This document shows, in pieces, positions 9,365 through 13,972 of a stretch of DNA of 16,301 nt. Under the pieces are notes generated by a model. It saw only the letters and a program-made list of their open reading frames with translations. It had not been told where the DNA came from and made no database searches. Within the stretch, counting starts at the first letter, position 1, and each line of letters opens with the position of its first letter. The position numbers and the translations under genes are program-made. Source of the stretch: an uncultured Eubacteriales bacterium (lineage in GTDB: Bacteria; Bacillota; Clostridia; Lachnospirales; Lachnospiraceae); the NCBI GenBank assembly GCA_900549105.1, contig URND01000065.1:1-16301 (forward strand), in the 5' to 3' direction.

Positions 9365-10456
9365 ATGAAGGTGTATGAATTGAAAGAGAACAAAAGGCCA
9401 AAAATCAAGCCCGGAGTTTGCATTGGAAAGCTGACTGTTATAGAAACAACTCCGGAGAGAAAAAACGGATATATGGTATGGCGTTGTGACTGTGAATGTG
9501 GTGGAAGTATTTGCCTGGACACGAGAACCCTCCAGCGCGGTACTATCCGGGACTGCGGTTGTGAAACGGTGGTAAAGCCCGGTCAACGGGATATTACCGG
9601 TCAGCGGTTTGGGCAGCTTGTGGCGCTTTATCCCACTGGCGGGCAAGGCAGAGACGGCAGCCTGATCTGGCACTGCAGATGCGACTGCGGCAGCGAAGTG
9701 GATGCGCCGCTGCATCAACTCACCGCCGGTTATCGGAAAAGCTGCGGATGCCTGAGCAGACCGCCCCTGAAGGATTATGTTGGAAAGCGGTTCGGAAAGC
9801 TTGTGGTGCAGAGGTATGCAGGTAAATGGGACGGACTGCACCGCTGGCAGTGTATCTGCGACTGCGGGCGTGAGACGGTTGTGGGACAAACGTCCTTGCA
9901 GAGTGGTAAGACCAAAAGCTGCGGCTGTCTGGGAAATCCGCCGGCAAAGGATATTTTGGGAAGACATTTTGGAGATTTGACGGTCACAGCCTACGACGGT
10001 AACCGGGAAGGCGTCTATTTCTGGCGCTGCCGGTGCAAATGCGGGAAGGAAACGATTGTCCGGCAGAACAACCTATTGATGGGTCATACCAAAAGCTGTG
10101 GCTGCCGACAGAAAACAGTCTATATAGAAAATCTGAAGCTGGTGGACGGCACTTCAGTGACTTTACTGGAGGCTGCCCGTCATCAGCGTTTGCTCAGCGT
10201 TAATTCCAGCGGCTGCAACGGGGTTTATTGGAACAAAAAAAACGAAAAATGGGCAGCGCAGATTACATTTAAGGGAAAAACCTATTATTTGGGTTCCTTT
10301 GAGAAAATCGAGGATGCTGTAAAAGCCCGTAAAACAGCAGAAGAAAGATTTTTCGGAGCATTTCTGGAATGGTATTATGATACACATTCTGAAATAGAAA
10401 AAGATGACCGGGAAAACAGGTGTATTGAGAAAAGGATTGATATGCATGATGAATAA
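9365..10456 (+). CDS. Four-repeat CxCxC zinc-ribbon-like protein with AP2-like domain
   Basis: A 363-residue protein, probably DNA-binding, of unproven function. Four repeats of about 60 residues each carry a CxCxC cluster and then CGC: C41/43/45 with C64/66, C104/106/108 with C127/129, C163/165/167 with C186/188, C222/224/226 with C245/247. Repeats 2-4 open with G-(Q/K/R)-(R/H)-F-G-x-L and end KSCGC. This is metal-ligand spacing, so zinc binding is likely. Residues about 280-335 (GVYWNKKNEKWAAQITF ... YYLGSF) match the AP2/integrase-type DNA-binding fold common in bacterial mobile-element proteins. No HNH nuclease motif is visible. It lies 28 bp after the sortase with no terminator between, and its end overlaps the XRE gene. 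The start at 9365 has only a weak ribosome site, so a downstream GTG at 9371 is possible. Regulator of the pilus operon is one reading; a mobile-element passenger is another. Confidence 0.8.
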   Translation: MKVYELKENKRPKIKPGVCIGKLTVIETTPERKNGYMVWRCDCECGGSICLDTRTLQRGTIRDCGCETVVKPGQRDITGQRFGQLVALYPTGGQGRDGSLIWHCRCDCGSEVDAPLHQLTAGYRKSCGCLSRPPLKDYVGKRFGKLVVQRYAGKWDGLHRWQCICDCGRETVVGQTSLQSGKTKSCGCLGNPPAKDILGRHFGDLTVTAYDGNREGVYFWRCRCKCGKETIVRQNNLLMGHTKSCGCRQKTVYIENLKLVDGTSVTLLEAARHQRLLSVNSSGCNGVYWNKKNEKWAAQITFKGKTYYLGSFEKIEDAVKARKTAEERFFGAFLEWYYDTHSEIEKDDRENRCIEKRIDMHDE

Positions 10457-10769
10457 TTGTGAAAAGGAGTTTCCTGAAAGATTGGAGACATTGCGGATAA
10501 AAAAAGGAGTGTCGGCCCGGAGTATGAGTTTGGCCCTTGGACAAAATGCAGGATATATAAGCAGCATTGAGAATGGCAGGGCGCTGCCGTCTATGGCTAT
10601 TTTTTTTGCAATATGTGAATATCTGGAAATTGCACCCCAGGATTTTTTTGAATATGACATGAGAGAACCGGAAAAATTGCGGAAGCTTTTTGATGAACTG
10701 CGCTATTTGGATACACAGTCGCTGCAGGGAATTTCTATTTTAGTGGAAAGGCTTGCCCAGGAAAAATAA
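10446..10769 (+). CDS. Small XRE-family helix-turn-helix regulator
   Basis: About 107 residues, a single Cro/cI-type HTH: the region FPERLETLRIKKGVSARSMS through GYISSIENGRALPS and CEYLEIAPQDFF has the usual five-helix pattern. The C-terminal part (EKLRKLFDELRYLDTQSL) looks like a short helical dimerisation arm. Start 10446 (or the adjacent ATG at 10449) is preferred because AAGGA lies about 9 nt upstream; an in-frame ATG at 10404 is deep inside the previous gene. The 11-bp overlap with the CxCG gene implies coupled translation. It could regulate the pilus operon, the ATPase promoter 17 bp downstream, or both. Targets are unknown; the operator-like iterons at 10815-10856 are the nearest candidates. 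Confidence 0.88.
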   Translation: MMNNCEKEFPERLETLRIKKGVSARSMSLALGQNAGYISSIENGRALPSMAIFFAICEYLEIAPQDFFEYDMREPEKLRKLFDELRYLDTQSLQGISILVERLAQEK

Positions 10770-10785
10770 AATTTCTGACTCAGGG

Positions 10786-10813
10786 TTGACAAACCAGATT
10801 TTTGACATATAAT
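10786..10813 (+). promoter_or_regulatory. Sigma-A-type promoter of the ATPase gene
   Basis: A perfect TTGACA (10786-10791), 16-bp spacer and perfect TATAAT (10808-10813), directed at the ATPase ATG at 10875. Transcription should start near 10820, inside the first of three repeats. Both hexamers are consensus, so an uncontrolled promoter would be strong. That suggests repression through the repeats. Confidence 0.85.
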
Positions 10814-10814
10814 A

Positions 10815-10856
10815 AACTTACGAGTTACCAACTTATGAGTTTGTAAATTGCGAGTT
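10815..10856 (+). repeat. Three 15-bp-spaced operator-like iterons
   Basis: Three copies of a 12-bp word, AACTTAYGAGTT, begin at 10815, 10830 and 10845, an exact 15-bp period. The third (AAATTGCGAGTT) matches at 10 of 12 positions. The first two are themselves dyads (AACT, four bases, AGTT). They start two bases after the -10 box and cover the likely transcription start and leader of the ATPase gene. Placement suits a repressor operator, bound by the XRE protein, the ATPase or another factor. The binding partner is inference. Confidence 0.8.
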
Positions 10857-10874
10857 TATTAAGGGGATGTCGAT

Positions 10875-12266
10875 ATGTTCTATTGCAGAAAAGAAGAATT
10901 GCGAATTATGAACAGGCGCTACGATAAAGGACGGTTTGAATGTATTGTCATATATGGAAGACGGAGGGTTGGCAAAACAGCTTTGATCAATGAGTTTTGC
11001 AAAGGCAAGGAAACCATATATTTTTCAGCTTTAAATGCATCATCCGGAGAAAATCTGGAGGCGTTGTCTAAGGCTATTTATCTTTGCAAAAATCCGGAGG
11101 GAAGCAATGCGCCTACCTATCAGAGTTATGCAGATGCATTGGATGAAATTACGGCAATGGCGAAACAGCGGCGCATAGTTTTTGTTATTGACGAGTATCC
11201 TTATCTTGCCAAAGCAGAAAAATCGATTTCTTCGCGTCTGCAGCATATTATCGACCATGTTTGGCAGGAAACCGAACTGTATTTAATCCTGTGCGGTTCC
11301 TCCATGAGTTTTATGGAATATCAGGTGTTGGGATATGAAAGCCCTCTTTATGGGCGGCGTACGGCCCAGTTCAAAATTCAGGCGTTGACATATCGGGAAA
11401 TCACGGTTTTTCACCCGGAGTTATCTCTTGAGGACCAGGCTATGCTTTATGGGATTACCGGAGGTATTCCCCACTATATCAATAAACTGGAATTAGAGAA
11501 TGACCTGGATGAGGCGCTTTTGGAAAATTTGTTCGATACCTCAGGGTATCTTTTTGAAGAGCCGGAGAATTTACTGAAGCAGGAACTGCGGGAACCGGCC
11601 ATTTATAACTCGGTTATAGCTGCGGTTGCAGGGGGTGCGTCTCGTTCCAATGAGATTGCGACAAAGGTGGGATTGGAGTCCGGAGTTTGCGCAAAGTACC
11701 TGCGTATTCTGCTGGAATTGGGAATTTTAAAGAAGGAGATACCAATCACGGAAAAGCCGGGGCGAAAAACAATCTATACCATAGATGATAACTTTTTTCG
11801 ATTTTGGTATCGTTTTGTTCCGGGCAATATGTCCGCCATCGGCGCAGGCCGAATCAGGCAGATTTATGCCCGACTGATAAAACAGTATTATCCGGATTAT
11901 ATGGGACTGGTTTTTGAAAAAATGTGTCGGGAATATTTGCTCCGCTATGCAGATAATTTGCCATTTTTGCTGAGTGATGTGGGCCAGTGGTGGGGAAGCG
12001 ATGCGAAAACCCGAAAAGAGATTCAGATAGATATTGTGGGAATCCCGGTGGAAGGAAAAGAATACCTGATTGGTTCCTGCAAATACAGAAATGAAAAAAT
12101 CGGCGTAGATGAACTGGAACTGCTTCATAGATACGCAAATATATTCCGAAAGGAAGGAATATTTCATTATTACATTTTTTCTAAAGGCGGATTTACACAG
12201 CCTTTGATGGATTTAGCCGCTCAGGGGGAAGTGGTATTGCTGACTTTAGAGGATATTTATATGTGA
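10875..12266 (+). CDS. AAA/STAND-like ATPase with DUF234-type C-terminus
   Basis: A 463-residue ATP-binding protein of the 'archaeal ATPase / DUF234' family found widely in bacteria and archaea, with no settled biochemical role. Walker A is GRRRVGKT at residues 28-35, and Walker B is IVFVIDEYPYL with D106/E107. The middle region (SRSNEIATKVG ... KYLRILLELGILKKE, about 256-290) looks like a winged helix. The C-terminal part has a restriction-endonuclease-like pattern (EIQID at 382-386, then CKYR with K403), typical of the DUF234 region. AAGGGGA about 7 nt upstream supports the start. It has its own promoter and iterons, so it is a separate unit from the pilus operon. Its base composition looks more AT-rich than the pilus genes, and it may have arrived independently. 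I see no partner gene that defines a function. Confidence 0.87.
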   Translation: MFYCRKEELRIMNRRYDKGRFECIVIYGRRRVGKTALINEFCKGKETIYFSALNASSGENLEALSKAIYLCKNPEGSNAPTYQSYADALDEITAMAKQRRIVFVIDEYPYLAKAEKSISSRLQHIIDHVWQETELYLILCGSSMSFMEYQVLGYESPLYGRRTAQFKIQALTYREITVFHPELSLEDQAMLYGITGGIPHYINKLELENDLDEALLENLFDTSGYLFEEPENLLKQELREPAIYNSVIAAVAGGASRSNEIATKVGLESGVCAKYLRILLELGILKKEIPITEKPGRKTIYTIDDNFFRFWYRFVPGNMSAIGAGRIRQIYARLIKQYYPDYMGLVFEKMCREYLLRYADNLPFLLSDVGQWWGSDAKTRKEIQIDIVGIPVEGKEYLIGSCKYRNEKIGVDELELLHRYANIFRKEGIFHYYIFSKGGFTQPLMDLAAQGEVVLLTLEDIYM

Positions 12267-12333
12267 ATTTTCCGAAGATAGGAGAGGTTGCGTTTGATAC
12301 TAAGCGCAATTTCTCCTTAATTTATCAGATTAG

Positions 12334-12363
12334 TTCGCAAAATGGGGTTAAATAGTGTATAAT
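12334..12363 (+). promoter_or_regulatory. Putative promoter ahead of a short terminated transcript
   Basis: A perfect TATAAT at 12358-12363 with a weak -35 TTCGCA (12334-12339) at 18-bp spacing. The start would be near 12370, only a few bases before the hairpin-plus-T-run at 12373-12407. Either the terminator belongs to the upstream ATPase and the match is chance, or the promoter makes an attenuated leader for the recombinase. Confidence 0.4.
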
Positions 12364-12372
12364 AGAAAAACA

Positions 12373-12407
12373 AGGACAATCGTATGATTATGCGGTTGTT
12401 CTTTTTT
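12373..12407 (+). terminator. Intrinsic terminator upstream of the recombinase
   Basis: GGACAATCG (12374-12382) pairs with CGGTTGTTC (12393-12401), including two G-U pairs, plus an extra A-T pair. A run of T residues follows (12402-12407). It would end ATPase transcription 97 bp before the recombinase start, so the recombinase needs a further promoter or read-through. Confidence 0.78.
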
Positions 12408-12504
12408 AAAATCTTCGGATTATCATATTCAAAAGAAAATGATAGGAAGAAACGTTATATTATTGGGAAGAAATAGGGAAATTTATTTTTAGGAGGGGAA
12501 GAAC

Positions 12505-13344
12505 ATGACTATGATTAATTATGCGATGCAGGTGGAAAAGTATATGGACTATTTACGAAATGAGGAGCGTAGTTCTGCTACTATATGCCAATATGAGCGG
12601 GATGTTCTCTGTTTCTTCTCATTTTTAAATTTAAATGAATTGACAAAAGAAGCGGTTCTTCGATATAAACAGGAGCTGATGAAAGAATATCAGCCTGTCA
12701 GTGTGAATGTGAAGCTGTCTGCTTTGAACAGCTTCTTTTCTTTTATCGGGCGGGAGGATTTGAAACTGAAATTATTAAAGATTCAGAAAAGCGTTTATTG
12801 CCCGGAGGAAAAAGAATTGAGCAAGTCGGAGTATTTTCGGTTGGTTCAGGCGGCGGAGAGAAAGAAAAACAGGAAGCTGGCGCTGCTGCTGCAGACAATT
12901 TGCGGCACTGGTATCCGGGTGTCTGAGGTAAAGTATATCACGGCGGAGGCAGTGAACTGCGGTGAGGCGGTGATTCAGCTCAAGGGAAAGACCCGGACAA
13001 TTTTGATTCCGAAGAGACTTCAGAAAAAACTCAGAAATTATTTGAAGCGGGAGCGGATTGCCAAGGGCCCTGTATTTATTACACGCACAGGCCGGCCCCT
13101 GGACCGTAGTAATATATGGAAAATGATGAAAAACCTGTGCCGGGATGCGGGTGTGGACGAAAAGAAAGTATTTCCGCACAATCTCCGTCATCTGTTTGCC
13201 CGGTGCTTTTACTCTATTGATAAAGATATTGCCCGTCTGGCAGATATTTTGGGACACAGCAGCATTAATACGACTCGTATTTATATTATAACCAGCGGGA
13301 CAGAGCATCGGCGACACTTGGATGCGTTAGAACTTGTAGTCTGA
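12505..13344 (+). CDS. Tyrosine recombinase, probable promoter invertase
   Basis: A 279-residue XerC/D-like site-specific recombinase. The N-terminal core-binding domain spans roughly 1-90 (YLRNEERSSATICQYERDV) and the catalytic domain roughly 105-279. The full active-site set is present: R138 (GTGIRVSEV), K162 (KGKTRTILIP), H225 and R228 (HNLRH), H251 (LGHSS) and nucleophile Y260 (TTRIY). AGGAGG (12491-12496), 8 nt upstream, sets the start. It is small and lacks the arm-binding domain of phage integrases, as expected for a DNA invertase or Xer-like enzyme. The inverted recombination sites begin 53-56 bp after its stop, and the phase-variable promoter lies between them. That neighbourhood makes it the likely enzyme of the switch. 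General Xer function is less likely, since dedicated adjacent sites exist. Activity is inferred. Confidence 0.93.
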   Translation: MTMINYAMQVEKYMDYLRNEERSSATICQYERDVLCFFSFLNLNELTKEAVLRYKQELMKEYQPVSVNVKLSALNSFFSFIGREDLKLKLLKIQKSVYCPEEKELSKSEYFRLVQAAERKKNRKLALLLQTICGTGIRVSEVKYITAEAVNCGEAVIQLKGKTRTILIPKRLQKKLRNYLKRERIAKGPVFITRTGRPLDRSNIWKMMKNLCRDAGVDEKKVFPHNLRHLFARCFYSIDKDIARLADILGHSSINTTRIYIITSGTEHRRHLDALELVV

Positions 13345-13396
13345 GAGGAGAAGAAAAGGGTAAGGCTTTCAACAGCCGTACAATTTTAATATTTTA

Positions 13397-13418
13397 TTTC
13401 ATAATTTGCCTTATGTGG
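13397..13418 (+). repeat. Left recombination site of the inverton
   Basis: An 8-6-8 site: left arm TTTCATAA (13397-13404), core TTTGCC (13405-13410), right arm TTATGTGG (13411-13418). The right arm and core match the other site exactly in inverted orientation. The left arm matches its partner at 5 of 8 bases. The strict 21-bp inverted repeat spans 13400-13420. The core is not palindromic, so exchange between the two sites inverts the DNA between them. Confidence 0.88.
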
Positions 13419-13545
13419 TATATGACATCTGAATTAGATGTAAATGCAGATGTCTTGTCATCAATATCGACACTTCTCCTCATTTTGGGCACAGAAAAAC
13501 AAGTCTTTCTAAAAAGACCACTCAGGAAGGCTTAAAACCCGTGTT

Positions 13546-13582
13546 GAATCCCTGTTGAATCAAATGATTTCAGGGATTTTTA
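13546..13582 (+). terminator. Terminator-like hairpin inside the invertible segment
   Basis: AATCCCTG (13547-13554) pairs with CAGGGATT (13571-13578). A nested GAATC/GATTT stem closes on an AAAT loop, and TTTATTT follows. In the present orientation it would stop read-through from the recombinase just before the invertible promoter. It is polar: on the other strand no T-run follows, so inversion removes this insulation. Two direct GTTGAATC words (13543-13550, 13554-13561; 11-bp period) overlap the left arm and could instead be an activator site upstream of the -35. Confidence 0.7.
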
Positions 13583-13583
13583 T

Positions 13584-13612
13584 TTGACACACTAATTATT
13601 CAGTAATATAAT
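13584..13612 (+). promoter_or_regulatory. Perfect consensus promoter within the inverton
   Basis: TTGACA (13584-13589), exactly 17 bp, TATAAT (13607-13612): a textbook sigma-A promoter with no mismatch. It points toward the second adhesin. Transcription should begin near 13619 and run about 350 nt through the right recombination site and a structured leader before the ATG at 13973. Confidence 0.93.
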
Positions 13613-13659
13613 TATAGATAAGTTAAAGGCTAACTATGCATTGTCCTGTCCGTAAAGTA

Positions 13660-13681
13660 CCACATAAGGCAAATTATGTGG
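13660..13681 (+). repeat. Right recombination site of the inverton
   Basis: A perfect dyad around a 6-bp core: CCACATAA (13660-13667), core GGCAAA (13668-13673), TTATGTGG (13674-13681). Two inverted 8-bp binding arms round a 6-bp non-palindromic core is the expected layout of a tyrosine recombinase crossover site. The core is the reverse complement of the left-site core. As RNA it would form a hairpin in the adhesin leader. Confidence 0.9.
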
Positions 13682-13701
13682 CGGTATTGGAACAAATGAT
13701 A

Positions 13702-13719
13702 TGTGAGCGCTTACGCTCA
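13702..13719 (+). promoter_or_regulatory. cre-like dyad / leader hairpin
   Basis: TGTGAGCGCTTACG (13702-13715) differs from the symmetric catabolite-response element at two of 14 positions. TGAGCG (13704-13709) and CGCTCA (13714-13719) form a 6-bp hairpin. It sits about 85 bp after the expected transcription start, where a CcpA-like protein could block elongation. It could equally be only an RNA hairpin. Confidence 0.4.
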
Positions 13720-13755
13720 ACTCTATAAGCTGATTGTGTAGAGAATAAAAAAGGA

Positions 13756-13872
13756 TGGGAACACGCAGGACTGTCGAAGGACAGGTGTGCGGAGCAGGGG
13801 CCTTGCAGCGAGAAACTGTTGGCAGCCGACATTAGATTGAGTCTTAGACCAACAGGGATGTCGGCTGTTTTT
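13756..13872 (+). ncRNA. Structured 5' leader with terminator/antiterminator layout
   Basis: An untranslated leader between the inverton and the adhesin with several compact helices. CGCA (13764-13767) pairs with TGCG (13788-13791) around CTGTC (13771-13775) and GACAG (13780-13784) closed by GAAG. GCAGG (13794-13798) pairs with CTTGC (13802-13806). CTGTTGG (13816-13822) can pair with CCAACAG (13849-13855). That last pairing crosses the terminator stem (13823-13832 with 13858-13867), so the two should exclude each other, the usual logic of a riboswitch or protein-controlled attenuator. I do not recognise the conserved core of any named riboswitch class. Helices are seen; ligand and mechanism are unknown. 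Confidence 0.5.
13823..13872 (+). terminator. Strong intrinsic terminator in the adhesin leader
   Basis: A perfect 10-bp stem, CAGCCGACAT (13823-13832) with ATGTCGGCTG (13858-13867), followed by TTTTTGTTT. It lies between the inverton promoter and the adhesin start, so full expression of the adhesin needs antitermination or read-through. Confidence 0.88.
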
Positions 13873-13887
13873 GTTTCAGGAGGGAGG

Positions 13888-13929
13888 ATGTCAGAAATTT
13901 TAGCCGAAAAGGCGGAACTTGTTAAATGA
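13888..13929 (+). CDS. Possible 13-residue leader peptide
   Basis: A short reading frame, MSEILAEKAELVK then TGA, begins right behind the strongest Shine-Dalgarno in this region (AGGAGG 13878-13883, only 4 nt from the ATG). It starts 16 bp after the terminator T-run and ends 43 bp before the adhesin ATG. It might couple ribosome loading to the adhesin, or be a relic of another start. The tight spacing argues against efficient use. No homology is recognised. Confidence 0.25.
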   Translation: MSEILAEKAELVK

Positions 13930-13972
13930 TGTTTCATTTGAGTATATAACAACATGGAAGGTGAAGAGCAGA

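Larger units (their letters stand above)
13400..13678. mobile_element. Invertible promoter segment (inverton), ON orientation
   Basis: A 279-bp segment bounded by perfect 21-bp inverted repeats at 13400-13420 and 13658-13678, lying between a tyrosine recombinase and a surface adhesin. It contains a small dyad near the left end (GACATCTG 13424-13431, CAGATGTC 13447-13454), a 6-bp hairpin (GTCTTT 13503-13508, AAAGAC 13513-13518), a terminator-like hairpin and one perfect promoter facing right. I found no good promoter on the opposite strand, so inversion should switch the adhesin off. In that state the promoter would fire leftward from about 13459 into the 3' end of the recombinase as antisense. 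Structure is seen; switching is inferred from the architecture. Confidence 0.88.

Noticed and set aside
9365..10456. HNH homing endonuclease
   Set aside because: Cys clusters and an AP2-like domain recall such proteins, but no HNH catalytic motif is visible.
10875..12266. ATPase as part of a defence system
   Set aside because: The DUF234-type ATPase has a nuclease-like C-terminus, but no partner gene supports a defence role, so none was claimed.
12505..13344. Prophage or ICE integrase with att sites
   Set aside because: No tRNA, structural phage genes, relaxase or excisionase are nearby. The adjacent inverted sites and promoter fit an invertase better.
13756..13872. c-di-GMP, SAM, TPP, cobalamin or T-box riboswitch
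   Set aside because: I compared the leader with the conserved cores I know for these classes and found no convincing match, so it is left unassigned.
13919..13921. TTG start for the second adhesin
   Set aside because: It would add 18 non-signal residues before the signal peptide. The ATG at 13973 has a spaced ribosome site and directly begins the signal peptide.
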